A DNA stretch of 64,000 nucleotides, taken from the NCBI GenBank assembly GCA_038049695.1, contig CP142460.1:39117501-39181500 (forward strand). The letters run 5' to 3'. Source of the DNA: Cinnamomum chago (taxonomy: Eukaryota > Streptophyta > Magnoliopsida > Laurales > Lauraceae). The translations under genes were made by a program, and so were the position numbers. The notes beneath the pieces were generated by a model that did not search any database, was not told where the DNA came from, and saw only the letters and a program-made list of their open reading frames with translations. Positions within the stretch are counted from its first letter, which is position 1, and each line of letters starts with the position of its first letter. Positions 1 through 12,224 of this stretch are shown here, piece after piece.

Positions 1-656
1 GTTTTAATTTTACCGACGAAAATAAAACGTCGGTAAAATATTTTAAATTTTTTTAAATTTTCTTTTTAATGTTACCGACGACAAATAAATGTCGGTAAAC
101 AATTTATTTATTTTCTTTTTAATATTACCGACGAAAAATAAACGTCGGTGAAATGGTTTTTATTTTTTTATTTTCTTTTTTAATTTTACCAACGAAATAA
201 AAACGTCGGTAAAAATGTTTTATTTATTTTTATTTTCTTTTTTTATTTTACCGACGAAATAAAAACGTCGGTAAAAGTGTTTTTATTTGTTTTTATTTTC
301 TTCTTTAATTTTACCGACGAAATAAAAACGTCGGTAAAAGTGTTTTTATTTATTTATAATTTTCTTCTTTAATTTTACCGACGAAATAAAAACGTCGGTA
401 AAAGTGTTTTTATTTATTTATAATTTTCCTTTTCACTTTTACCGACGAAAAAAAATGTCGGTAAAATATTATTAAACGTCGGTGAAAATTACAATTTTAC
501 CGACGGAAAATTAATTCGTCGGTAACATGTTTTGTTGACGTCTTGTCGCCGACGTCCGACCGACGAAATAAAAAACGTCGGTAAAAGTTTTACCGACGTT
601 TTTTTGACTTTTACCGACGAAAAAAAACGTCGCTAAAAGTGTAATTTGTTGTAGTG
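1..656 (-). mobile_element. CACTA (En/Spm) transposon terminus with subterminal repeats
   Basis: The element ends at 656: read on the minus strand it opens with CACTACAACAAATTACAC, the CACTA signature. The bases just outside (657-659, ATA) fit one copy of a 3-bp target duplication, because related A LTRs read continuously through AATACATCC at this point. The rest of the element, including any transposase and the other end, lies outside the window. The interior is an array of short hairpins, as expected of the subterminal region where CACTA transposases bind. It interrupts an A-family LTR. Confidence 0.85.
9..636. repeat. Subterminal hairpin array, about 11 units
   Basis: Each unit is a small inverted repeat, TTTACCGACG then an A/T spacer then CGTCGGTAAA. 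In the middle of the array the period is about 63 bp (units near 250, 313 and 376). The 3' units (476-636) are more closely packed and diverged. ACCGACG is the most constant part. In CACTA elements such arrays are binding sites for the TNPA-like protein; that role is inferred here from position. Confidence 0.85.
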
Positions 657-1037
657 ATACATCCAATGTACTAGCACTGTAATCCAGAATCTTACATTCT
701 GATGATCAAGACAAATCACGCTATCTCATAGTGATCAAAGTGCTGTAACCTTATCAGATGAGATACCCAGTCTCATCACTGGTTGTAAAAATATTTTTAA
801 GTATAAGATTTGTGACACATGTCTCTTGTATGTGGATCTCATCCATATACATATATCACATCTAATATACTAATGGGACCCGGTTCATCTCATGAACCAT
901 TATGTCATATGTATTGGTCATGTGCATTAGGTAATAAAACATTCATCTCATGAACGGAAAGCATGACTTTATTGATAAATAAAGAAATTAATCGTTTTAT
1001 TACATCAACTAATGGATTGAGATCATACAATCTAACT
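657..1037 (-). mobile_element. A-family LTR fragment, 5' part, cut by the CACTA element
   Basis: The stretch matches, on the minus strand, the first ~380 bp of the A LTR that is complete at 42980-47524. Shared landmarks are the ATAAGATTTGTGACACATG block, the GGTTCATCTCATGAACC palindrome and the terminal CAATCTAAC. The expected final base pair of the LTR start is mutated at 1037. The 3' part lies beyond the CACTA element, outside the window. Open frames here are short and have no family resemblance. Confidence 0.8.
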
Positions 1038-4000
1038 CTACCAGAATCAATGGATCTGGAAATCCATGGATCCAACCCTCTCGCAATCTGTAGTGAACGG
1101 ATAACCAGGTTTTGATTTATGTACGTGTATGCCAAAATTTCTATTCTACTTGAAAAGGAAAATAAATTATCCGTAGACCAACTTCTTCATGTATAAAGGC
1201 AAATTAATTTTTTTCTGGATTTTTATTGCACGTGTGTTAAAAAGAGACATAAATTTATTTATTTTTAATTTGGATTGCGTATTTTATTTTATTTTTCCTT
1301 AAAATGCAGTGTTTTCGCCATGAATAGTGATTTTGTGTTAGTCGTGGAAGAAGAATTCTGGTGCCAAAGGCGATTATAAAGCTTCCATTGAAAAAGACAA
1401 GACTTGTGATTTTATGTCTCTTTTACAATACAAATACAATAAGAAGAAAGAAAAGGAAATTTGATCACTTCTCATGAGATTACGAGGACTCGTTTGGATT
1501 GGGCTCTAATCGGACCCTAAGTGTAGAGTGCAATTGTAGTAATAATCTGGTAAGTCCAGGTCGATCCACAAGGAGCAATGCTTTTTAAGAAACCTTCCAA
1601 CTTTGACCTATCCTAAATAAACACTAAATTTGGTCTAAATAGAAACTAATTAAATCACTTCAACTTTGCTAAAATAATTGAAGGTAAAAAGATTTAATTA
1701 CAATAATTTCCAAAAATAAAAACACTAATCTAAATAAAGAAACATAATCTAGATAATCCTAAATAAACTAAAAACCTGCAAAAGAACACACAAATCAAAC
1801 AACCAATTTTATATAAGAAAAATCAAAACAAAGTTTCCTAAATTAGATCCTACTTACCAAAATCAAGTTTTATCCAAATATGAATAATCTATAATGCTCT
1901 AAATGCTAACAATGCGACTTTATGCAAGTTTCCAAAAATATGATGAATGTTGAAAAATTCAAAGTATGAGAAAACTTGTGCACATGCCTGTTTTCATTGG
2001 ACTGTAAGACCTACCTAAGATGTTCTGAACCTAAATCTAAAGGATGGAATTAGAACCTTGATGATCCATGAATCCAACAAAAAAATAGAATTGAAAAAGG
2101 AATTAAGATGGAAAAGTTATTATCTCTTAAAGATGCCTAGTTGAACATGCAGTGCTGCTGAAATCTGATACAGGCTATCCGTGTACCCCTGTTTATGCCA
2201 CTGTTTGACACACTTCCGGAGGGGTTATCTGGCTGAGATTTTGGGGTCTCAAATTCCTTATTACACACTTTAAATCTGGTATTTTTCGAGACAAAAAAGC
2301 ACGTTTTTCTGGCTTTCAACTCGCGCACTTTTGGAACACAGTCAAGTCAAATTTGCTGAAACTGTACAGAATTTTTCACTATTCACATACCAAGTCTGAA
2401 TTAATCTTTCTAATCAGTCCGTAAACTTTGATTTTCAGCAACAAAACGTAATTTTAAACATGAAACCTAACTCTAATGAATGCACTAATCACTTTTCAAC
2501 CATAGATCATGCAAAAAACATAAATAAAAAGTTTTTAATCTAACATAAAAGATGCAATTAGAAGCTTTTGAATCAGAAAAGGTGATGTAAAATTAATCAG
2601 GAAACTTACTAAAAATAAAAAGAACAAGGTGAATAAATAAAACGCGGAAAAGTTGTATCAAAGATCTAGAAACTAGACAATCATACAAGCATTGAAAATG
2701 CGATAATGAAGTCTTCTCTTCTCAGAGTAGGAAGAAAAATGCAAGTGATTAGGTGATGTCTTTTAATTCATTTTTTTTATTTATTTCAAAATCCTAAATC
2801 TAATCATGTGAAATATTGTCTACAATCAAAACGCATAAAAGAACTATAAATATAAAACTAAACCACTTACATAAAGAACACACAGAATCAATCCAAGTAG
2901 CGTCTTTATTCCTTGATCTTTGAGTACAAGAAATTAAGGTTCGCCAATCTTTTTAATTCTCTCAACATGGCCTCTCAACTTATGTCTAAAAGAATTAGAA
3001 GAAAGAAAAAGAAGAAAGGGACTTAGAGAGAGAAATGGTGGAGAGAGAGAGAGGGCTTCCCAAGGTGATCCACGTCCAGCCCCTCCCCATGGCTCCTTTC
3101 ATGCTTTTTGCAAATCTTTTTTTAGTAAAGAATCTCTCTTATATCTTTAGGGCTCTTGTTTCCTTATGTGTAGAGATTCTTGCTTAGGCTCCAAGCTAAT
3201 TTCTTTCTTTAGAAAGACTTTAAATTTGAGAGATCTCCTTGCCTTATTTAATTCCTTGGAGAGCAATTGTTTCTTTGTAAAGTCCAAAATTATCGCAAAA
3301 GATTGCTACATGATATGCATGGGAGAGCTTTCCAATAATTTCAAAATCTTGCACATATAATTAATGAAGGATTACATGCATGGGATGTCCTTTACATGTA
3401 TGAGACCCATGTGCAACCCCACTTTGACTTAGAATAAATTAGATTCATTGCATATCTTGTGCTGACGTGGATTCCGTTTTTGACATGGTTTCAAACTATG
3501 GAAGGCTTTGATGTTAGACTTTTGTGACACTCGTGGGCCCTATCTTAATTTGAGAAATATTCAAATCTGAATCTACAGATTTTTATATACAACTTAGAGC
3601 ATATGGTGGGCCCACATGGAAGTGCTTCGCTTGAAAACTCATTGCAAGAACGTGGATTACTTTGTAGATTTTTTTTCTTCTTAATTTGTTTCCTTTCTTC
3701 TTTTGCTTTTTTCTCTCAAATTTTCTCTTTGTGGGCCCCAAGTTATTGATATTTCCTACACATTGAAAGAAATAAACTTATCAATAATCATATGTAAGAA
3801 AATGTATATGAACCAAGCATGGGACCCTAATAAGCCTAATGATATGCACCAACATGACCGTCTTTCTAAAAATAGTACATGGTGCCAAAAATAGCAATTA
3901 TGCATTTATGAAGCCAAAAAGCTAATTTTGGGCGACGAGTGAGATGAAAAAAATCTTAAATTCATAAATGTCATGCAATTCATTGTATTTTGACCTATTT

Positions 4001-4520
4001 TGACCATTTCCCCAAAAAATAGCTCCAAATGCATGTAATCATAAAATTAAGTGTAATTTTATGCAATTAAACCTAATTAACTCCACAAATGCACATGAAA
4101 TGATGACCTAACAACCTAATTTTGTGGACTTATCAGGCTCCTCTGACGTTCATCTAATTGATAACATGTGATGCTTTTGACTTTTTGGCTTGGCTTGGCC
4201 CTCAAATTTTTAGAGAATAAGGATCGAAGAAGAATCATATATTCAATAAAAATCCAAGTAGAAGGGCTACAAGTCACGTCTAAGCCATGAAGAGAGAAGC
4301 AAATGGCCTTGGGCGGGTGCCCCCTAAGGGTTTTCAATCACCATGTAGCGGTGGCAATTGTAGAAATTCTTCAACAAGAGAGAGACCGTTGTAGGAGCGT
4401 GAGAGCAACAATGGAGAATTTGTGTGTGATTTGCATCATGCCTTAGAATGGTGGGAGAGACTTCCTTTTACGGGCTTTTGGTGGGGCATGTGAGGGGTTT
4501 ATGAGCATTAAATGCATTAA

Positions 4521-4708
4521 TGCTCCATGATGGGAGGAGTTACACATTTTGGGTTTATGGTTTTGTAACTCATTTTTCTTGAATTTTGATTGGTCGTTGC
4601 AAAGTAAATGCCATTATTTACATTGAATCTCCATGATGAGGGTAGTTATGCACTTTAATGCCATGATTGCATTTATTCGTAACTCTCGTTTCTGGAATTT
4701 TGATTGGG
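4521..4708. repeat. Imperfect direct duplication, about 110 bp apart
   Basis: Two copies run from CTCCATGATG (4523 and 4630) through a GTAACTC block to GGAATTTTGATTGG or TTGAATTTTGATTGG (ending near 4593 and 4708). The copies are clearly related but diverged. No function is evident. Confidence 0.55.
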
Positions 4709-5363
4709 CCATCCATAATAATGGGTTTATTAACGGCATTAAGTAGTATGATAATGGGTAATTAACCGCACCAAATGGCTACAAAACACTTGAAGGGTTG
4801 CGGGCCATCTTGCAACTTTTGGAATTCTACCCACAACGGAGGGAGCCTTGATCATTGATGAATTTCTCATATCATTTAATGTTGGCTGGTCATGAAATTT
4901 CAGACATTGATCACCATAGGTGGGCCAATAGTATATGTCCTATTGATTTCTTTATCCGTCGGGTATAAAATATGCTTTCATAGTTGGCTGGATGATAACT
5001 TTGAGGTGTCCAATGACAAATCTATGATGTTGGCAAAGATCGATGGATTTTGTCCCTAAAATCATATATCCAGATAATTACAGAGACAAAATGGCCTAAA
5101 AATTGAAAAAGGACCCAAAAAATGGGTTTTTGTGGAAATCAAGCAACCTCGGATTTCCATAGTCGCCCATGACCATAGGGCTTTTTATGCCCGTTTGGTC
5201 GCCATTTTGTCTTTTTTATTTTTTCTTCTTGGTTTATTTTTTGCTGAAAATTTTGTATATTTTTAAATATTTCTTTAGCAGCGAAGTTCATGGAAAGCCA
5301 CGCAAAACGAGGTGCAAAGTTTCCGATTTTGTGGGAAAGTCGAAGACTTTGTCGCGCGGAGGT

Positions 5364-5905
5364 GCCGATTGGGTCAAACGATGTCAGAATGACCTAAAAT
5401 TTTAGGTGTAGCTTCATGAGCATCAAATAAAACCAACCACATGCTTTTGTTTGAATTTTGAAGCCATTAAGGGTCCTGTCGCCAGTAGATTCAGTTCCGT
5501 TGCAAGGAAGATGATGCGCTTTGATGTGCGGTCAAACTTTGTCCGATTGACCCGAAATTTGATAGGGAGCCTCCTAGAAGCCGTTTTAGACAATTCATCA
5601 GCTCTTATTTTTGTGTCATGGTCATGATGGACTCCGTCGTCGGGAGCCCTAATTTTTCTACCGTGTCTGTAGTTGGGCAAAACGATGTCGAAATGACCTG
5701 GAATTTGATATGTAACCCCTTGGGAGTATTTTTAAGACCATTCATGTGCTTTGTTTAGAGAATGATGATTTCGGCAGTCTCGGTCGTCAGGAGACCTGGT
5801 TTTGTCATCAAAAGATTGATGTGGGGTCAAACGATGTCAAATTGACCCGAATTTTGATACAGAGCCTCTTGGGAGTATTTTAAGACCATCCATAGGCTTT
5901 GATTT
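5364..5905. repeat. Degenerate tandem repeat of about 150 bp, four units
   Basis: A core of the form GGGTCAAACGATGTCnnAnTGACC occurs near 5370, 5529, 5673 and 5825, so the spacing is 159, 144 and 152 bp. After each core the text continues similarly: a 'TTTGATA...AGCCTCTTGGGAGTATTTTAAGACCATnCAT' type block, then a short variable part. The open frames of 78-85 codons here follow the repeat and are not convincing genes. Confidence 0.7.
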
Positions 5906-6824
5906 AATGAATAATATCTCTGATGTTGTTTGTCTCTGGAAGGGCCAACTTGTTGGAAATTTATACGAAAAACATACTTTATGTATTTGTCTTTGACTGG
6001 TTCATTTTTAGTATATTTTGTCTTCTCATCTAACTGAGATTTTATATGGGCAAATGGTTGCATTATTAATTATTATGCATGTGTTAGACCCCGACCCAGA
6101 CTAATTCGATTAGTGTGTGTTTACCTTTAAGTGGGTTTAGTTATCGTTGGGTTAGAAATAATTAGTTTTACTCATGGATATAGCTTTGGGAATTTTGAGA
6201 ACGTTTAGTATTAGTCAGACATGCTCAGGAAGGCCTGAGTGCACGTGTAAGCTTGGGAGGAACGTATTGGTTTTCTATTTTTAACTGTGATTTTGATTTC
6301 ATTTGAATGGTTTTATTATTTGTTATAACTTTCGTTTTCAGTCCGTTCGTGTTTGAAGCCCAAAACCCAAGTTTTGGCCCAAAAAGGGGTAAAATTGTCT
6401 TTTATACACAAATCTGGACACAAATTTTGAAATCATAAAACCATGTCAAAATGTACTTTTTGGAAACTAGATATTTCGATGATCATTTTATCCTTCTTCG
6501 TCGAGTTCATTCGAGGCTCGCAAGATCATTATTTTGTCAATGTAAGGTTTAGGCTCATTGGGCCACATTTGCTAGGGTTTTAAGTCAACTCTTTCTCCTT
6601 CCCTCTTTTCACTCTCAAACCCTAACCCTAGAGAACCAAGAAGAGAAAACCCTTTTTCCCACTTTATTTCTCTTGCATACACAAGTTAGAAGACTCCAAA
6701 TGAAATTCCAAGACCATTATCTTCTTCCTCTCATCCCAAGCTTTCCATTGATACAAGTTTCTTGAAGTTTCTAGCTGGGCAAGCTCTCCATTTTCTTCCT
6801 TCTCTCTTGTTTGTGGATCTCTAG

Positions 6825-6831
6825 GTAAGAG
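6825..6831 (+). promoter_or_regulatory. Candidate 5' splice donor inside the B LTR
   Basis: The sequence CTAG/GTAAGAG fits the plant donor consensus. It is kept at the same place in the other B copies (near 19126, 24648, 44894 and 48398). It follows a pyrimidine-rich, leader-like stretch with AAACCCTA motifs. A spliced LTR leader is an inference; no acceptor was identified. Confidence 0.4.
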
Positions 6832-7294
6832 CTCCAACCCATCTTTCTAATGGAGCCTTTTTAGTTCCTAAAGATTTTGTTTTTCATGTTTGCAAACCCT
6901 TTTGTGAAAATGGGTTTCTCGTTTTCAAGTTTGAGTGAGTTTCGAATGGTTTTTATGGGATTTTTGTAGTCTTTGGCTTAACTTGAGTGGAAGTGTTTGA
7001 AGAAGGTTTGTGGCATCTTGGACTACGGCAAGTAAACAATCTTGGATTGATGTTAGCATATGTGTGTTTGGTTTGTTTTCCTTTCATTTTCTTCATCTCA
7101 TTGGAAATCTATGTCTTGATTAGAATTTTGGCGATTTTGTTTTAGATTGGAGAATGGGAATGAGATGTTTTAAATTGTGCTTTAAAATGTATGTTTAATC
7201 CCTTGGAGAGCTTGTAGGCTCAGGGAAGTGCAGGTTGAAGGAGAAATAAGAAGAAGGGAAGAAGAAATGTAAAAATCTTACTTGAAATGCACTG

Positions 7295-7600
7295 TCCGCG
7301 CAGCGTCGGTCACCTGTTGGCTAACCGAAATTTCCACTTTGGTCAACCGACAGCCAACTGAACTCAGTTCAGCTCCATTTCCCGAGACCTGCATTTCGTC
7401 AGGAAAGATTTCGGTCAGCTGTCGGCTAACCGACATTTTCCACTTCGGTCGACCGATAGCCAACCGAAATTAGTTCGGTTCCGTTTCCCGAGAGTTGAGA
7501 TTTTTCTGGGTAAATATGTCGGTCAGCTCATCGGTCAGCTGTCGGCTAACCGACATACCCTGTCTCGGTTGACCGACAGGTGACTGAAAGGTAACCGAAA
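7295..7600. repeat. CpG-rich palindromic cluster in the B1 LTR
   Basis: About 300 bp of repeated CGGT...ACCG words (types CGGTCAGCTG, CGGCTAACCG, CGGTCGACCG) stand in an otherwise AT-rich LTR. The same cluster occurs at 19575-19700, 25085-25540, 45370-45690 and 48985-49285. The short open frames on both strands here (7278-7679) follow the palindromes and are not genes. Confidence 0.7.
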
Positions 7601-8938
7601 TTTGAATATGAGCTGTTTTAGAAGGATTTCTACAGGAATGAAAACTAGAATATGTTATGGGGCTTTTATAGCCTGACATTGTGTGATTGAAACCGAAATG
7701 TCTTTAACTTCGGGGGCACCAATTCTCTTTGCAATTCCAACATTTGGGTTTCAATTACACAAGGGTCAACCAAAGGTCCTTACATATGCTTGATAGACTT
7801 TGCTTTCGAACTTTAGTTTTGATACAACAAGTATTATCGTGTACTCGTTTTGAAGTTAAGTATAAACTCGTTTGAAAATTGTTTTAGGGATAAAAAGGGG
7901 ATCACTTCTTAAGCGTGTTATGCATATATATACTTATGCCTCTTGCTAGCCGTGTCTTGTTTAGTTTTGATAAGTGATTTCCCCCTTCAAGCTTGATTTG
8001 CTTTAAGATGTGTTTCGTCGTGGTTTGTGCATTCATGAATTTAAGTGAACACCACTGAGCTTGGACTGCCATTTCAGTTTGATCCACTCTCTGGGGGTCC
8101 TTAAACATGTGGACTATCTTCAGATTGGTCGTGTATCTTATTACACATCGTGCGTGTCCGGTTCCGCGGCCGGAATCCCCATATATGTGGGAATTGTGTC
8201 GTGATTAGGTTATGTATATCATGTTTGTCGTGCGTGCTTGCTCTTTTCATTGTATAAATGATAGAGAAAGGATGGGCTCTTTGTGGATTGCAACTATTCA
8301 TGATATTATAAGTATTCATGCTAGCTTTGCACGTATTTTAAAATGTACCTTAATTATGTAACTGTTTCCAATTCAGTAAAATGTCTTAATAGGTTTCTTT
8401 AAACATTTACTTCTTACATGATCTTGCCTAAATTGATTACCTGTCAAACCGTCGTGTTTGACCCTTGTACGTTGTGCCCAGGTGCAGATGGTGTTGCCTT
8501 TGAGGAGGAGCGTCCGGAGGAGGCTCTTGAGCCACCCCCAGTCAGAAAGTGGCAACCCGACAATGTCAACTAGACGTCGAGCGGGTTCTTGAGTTGCGCT
8601 TCATTTTGTCATGGGTTCTTTTTGTCATTCTAAGAACTGTATTGGCCTTTACTGGCCTCTTATGGGATATAACTATACTTAACTACCTTTTGTGTTAATC
8701 TCATAACTTGAATTATGATGGGAATGCCATGTAAACTCCTTCCATGTGATACTTTGTCTTGATATTATTTTGTTATGGCACTCGAAATTTTATTGGTGTG
8801 ATTTGCTACACGCTTCCGCAAACTTGATCGTGTGAGACAGATTCCGCGTGTTTCGGGAATCCTCACCGCGGGAACCTGTGGGAAAACAACAAAACAACGT
8901 CGCGGGCCCGGGATCCTTTCCGGGGTCGCGACAGCATG

Positions 8939-9169
8939 TGAGTGTCATTTATTCTATAAAGTAGACAAATTGGTGTGTAGAGTTTTACTTAATACGGAAG
9001 ATTTATTTGTTGGTTCTTATGGAATATAAGTTTTTGTTCACAATCCAGATGCATTAGGACACACCATCGGTACGATTGTAGCATGATGTTTCAGCGGGCT
9101 TGTCCTGGCTACGGGAAACGATATAGTTTCAACTCATTATGCTAGTACACTATGTGTGTATTAAACAGG
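8939..9169. other. Remnant of the pre-insertion sequence between B1 and C1
   Basis: 231 bp lie between the right TSD of B1 and the left TSD of C1. The sequence continues at 12967-13127 on the far side of C1. No gene or known family is recognised. Confidence 0.6.
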
Positions 9170-11006
9170 ATCGTTGAAAGTCCTGGGATCTGAACCCTAG
9201 AGGGGGGGGGGGTGAATAGGGTGAGCTTCAGTTATGACCAATTTTAAAAAAATTTAACTTCTTTAAATTAAACTAGTCACAAGTGATGATTATCAAACAA
9301 AATGCGGAAGCTTAATAAAAACAATCACCACAAAGCAAGCACCATCACACAAGGATTTATAGTGGTTCGGCCTCAATGCCTACATCCACTACCGGCTTGT
9401 GATCCAACACCCCACCGGATTTCCTCTATTTATGCTTTTCAATAGGCTAAGCAATAACCTTTACAATGATGTTTTTCAAGGCTTACCATCAACCTATACA
9501 TTATGCTTTTCTTAGGCTAAGAAATAACCTCTTCAACCAATGGTTGGTTATCTCTCTAATTAGTGTCTATAATACACTTGATGGAGATACAATTTAAAGC
9601 TCATTACAATGCCTCTTAATTAGGCGGATATGGAAGTGAAAAACTAATTCATACACACACACACACTATGAATGCAAAGATGAATGCTCAATGTGTATGT
9701 ATGATGTCCTCAATCATTTTTAGAATGAAAGCTCATAAATGTATGCCTAAGGCTTTTGAAAGTTTTAGCTCATAAAAACATTTATGATTGAGGAAAGAAT
9801 GCAAGTCACATGTTAAAAATAACTTGTAAAAGATATACATTTGTATCCTAAACAAGTTGTGAAATTCTAAGCACAAAACATGTGATGCATAGGGATGTCA
9901 ATCAAATCAACAATGTAGCTCATAAAACATAAAAATAGATTTGATTGAAAATAGGGGACAAATCATATGTACTTATAAAATCAACTTGAATATGATATAC
10001 CTATCAAAGAAAAGTAAGTTGTGAAACTTTAAAACAAAGTTACATATGATTTGTAAAGATGTTGAATCCAAAGCATAAGATATATTTGAAAGTGATTTTC
10101 TTATGATGAAAAACAACAACCATAGATTCAACCAAGTATAGGAATCATGTTACATTTAATTTCAAAGATTCTTTCATTAACATGATCTACTTAGATTTAC
10201 CAATTAAAGTACTACTTGGATTGAATCAAGGTGATGCATCCAAAACAATAGATCAATTCAAAACATAAACATGTTAAGAACACAACAAATCATAGTTTAT
10301 CATGCTAGAAAAAATTTACCAATAATTAAAGCAAAGCATCAAAACATATGGTTAAGGAAAGTAAAGCTTACTTAGAGATTTAACTTCATTAATCCAAGCT
10401 TTAGCTTTCCTAATGACCCCTTTCATCCCTTAGCTCATTCCCCTTTCATTGGCCTCAAAACCTCTCAAGGAGGGCCTTAAAATTGCTAACTTTTGACAAA
10501 GGAATGTGTTAGGTATTTTGTTTTTGCAATTTGGTGGATGCATTTGCATATTGGCATCATTTGAATTCACACACATGCATTGATTTAAAATATCTTGAAA
10601 TCTAGTTTTATACATGCATTGGTTTTTAGTTTTGGAAAAGTTTTTGGTTTATGCATGTTTTGGTTCGAATCTTGGATGCATTAGTTTTGAAACCCAAAAC
10701 TCTTTTGAAAACCTATTTCCTTGTGCACTACATTTGGAAAATCATCTTGTGTATTTAGGTTTGAGTCTTGCATACATTCTTCACAAAAAGAATCATTTTG
10801 TATGCAATTTGATTTGAAAAGAGTTTTTACTAATCAAGCTTGCCTTTGGTTTTAAACCTTTGAATCATTTTAGGCTTTGTGTGTCTCATGTTTTTAAATG
10901 TTTTAAAACATGTTTTTAAGCTTGGTTTAGTGACCCACAAAATTCCACAAAGAAAATCTTCAAAATGCAAAAGTTGGAATTTTTGGGGGTGTCCCGGCAG
11001 TGTCGC

Positions 11007-11145
11007 CGGTCGACCGAGACCTGGGTCTCGGTCGACCGAGAACACTGCAGAGCAAATGGACTGTTTTTTGAACTGAAGCCCCAACGGTCAGAAATATGAC
11101 CGTTGTGCTTTCTCGGTCGACCGAGACCACCTTGCCGGTCGACCG
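11007..11145. promoter_or_regulatory. Two pairs of CGGTCGACCG palindromes in C2
   Basis: Exact 10-bp palindromes start at 11007, 11029, 11114 and 11136. Within each pair the starts are 22 bp apart, and the two pairs are 107 bp apart. They sit in the promoter-proximal half of the LTR. A protein-binding or methylation-sensing role is inferred only. Confidence 0.75.
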
Positions 11146-11964
11146 AGAACTAGCCGTTGGCAACTTTTTGGCTATAAAGTCCATTCATTTCCAACCTTTT
11201 TCAAGGCTTGAATCTTGAACCTTTGAGACCATTTTGGAGCCATTGAAAGGGGATGAAGTTGGAAAGGCTAGGAGGTCATTAGGAGAGCTAAAGCTTGGAT
11301 TATTAAGTTAAACCACCAAGTAAGCTCTACCTTTGTTAATCATGGTTTTCATGTTTTGTTTAAGCTATTGGTAAATGATTTTATACATGATAACTATGAT
11401 GTGTTGAATCCATTCTTCTCCTAATCTTTGATCTAATTAAGATTGGATTCTTCACTTTGGTGTCATTCCAAGTAGTTTCTAAAACCTTCTTAATCATGCT
11501 TAGTATAAATCTTTGATTTCCTTTTATGGCATGATTCATTTTCTTGGTTGAGACCTAATTTGTTGTTTTCATTCATTTGAACTTTAGTAAAATTAATTTG
11601 GTTTTGAAAACAACATGCACATGCATCATATGTTCTAAATTAGACATTTTCATACAACTTGTTAGTCTTTGATTTTCATGTCATTAACAAGTTGAATTCT
11701 ATACATATGATTTGCATAAGACTTCAATCGAAACTTTTATGTGTCTTAAACTTTGAAATGCTTTGAGCATATATTTGTTTTAGCCTTCTTTTTAAACTTG
11801 ATTGAAGTTCTCACAGACACACATATCATGAGCATACATCTTTGCATTCACATAGTGTTTGTGTGAGTTGTTTTAATTTTCATATCCGCCTTTTTAGAGG
11901 CAAATTAAATTGAGCTTAAATTGTATCTCTTGGAGTGTTCTTTTGTGAAGACACTTTCTTTGAG

Positions 11965-12150
11965 AAATCTTGATTTGTAAAGGTTATTGCTTAGCCTTGA
12001 AAAGCACATTGTAAGGTTGTTGTTTAGCCTTTGAAAAGCAACATTGTAAAGGTTATTGCTTAGCCTTGAAAAGCACTTTGTAAGGTTGTTGTTTAGCCTT
12101 TGAAAAGCAACATTGTATAGGTTATTGCTTAGCCTTTGAAAAAGCATACA
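11965..12150. repeat. Tandem repeat of about 29 bp in the C2 LTR
   Basis: Five to six copies of GTAAAGGTTATTGCTTAGCC followed by TTGAAAAGCA, alternating with a GGTTGTTGTTTAGCC variant. Every C LTR in the window has two to six copies at this place (for example 9430-9520, 30230-30335, 53715-53885, 61480-61650). The minus-strand open frame with repeated RLNNNL-type motifs is only a translation of this repeat. Confidence 0.85.
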
Positions 12151-12218
12151 TAGTGGAAATCCGGTGGGGTGATTGGATCACAAGCCGGTAGTGGACGTAG
12201 GCATTGAGGCCGAACCAC

Positions 12219-12224
12219 TATAAA
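12219..12224 (+). promoter_or_regulatory. Putative TATA box of the C2 LTR
   Basis: TATAAA lies in the conserved block GAGGCCGAACCACTATAAA, about 185 bp before the LTR end. The block also forms an inverted repeat (TAGTGG...CCACTA) with the sequence just upstream. It is conserved in the C LTRs. Confidence 0.5.

Larger units (their letters stand above)
1038..6076. other. Unclassified AT-rich region without a recognisable gene
   Basis: No open frame exceeds about 85 codons and none resembles a known family. The piece near 1535-1585 (GGTAAGTCCAGGTCGATCCA and following) resembles a stretch often seen in the non-coding parts of plant retrotransposons, but I cannot place element borders. A purine-rich GA tract lies near 3010-3050. 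Two degenerate repeat blocks (4521-4708 and 5364-5905) are listed separately. The B1 solo LTR inserted at its right edge, and the sequence continues at 8939-9169. Confidence 0.6.
6082..8933 (+). mobile_element. B1: solo LTR of a Ty3/gypsy chromovirus-type family
   Basis: The 2852-bp unit begins TGTTAGACCCCGACC and ends GGGGTCGCGACA, and is flanked by the 5-bp duplication GCATG (6077-6081 and 8934-8938). There is no internal region, so this is a solo LTR left by recombination between the two LTRs. It belongs with the LTRs of B2, whose gag-pol pseudogene identifies the family as gypsy. Inside lie a block shared with family D (6454-6520), AAACCCTAACCC (from 6616), a GTAAGAG donor-like site (6825) and a CpG-rich palindrome cluster (7300-7600). 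Confidence 0.93.

Noticed and set aside
9-636. Regular hairpin repeats that could be taken for a CRISPR array.
   Set aside because: The spacers are AT-rich and similar to each other, the repeats are diverged palindromes, and the array ends at a CACTA terminus in plant DNA.
11905-12147. An 80-codon repeat protein with RLNNNL-like motifs.
   Set aside because: It is a translation of the ~29-bp tandem repeat in the C2 LTR; copies in other C LTRs are not open.
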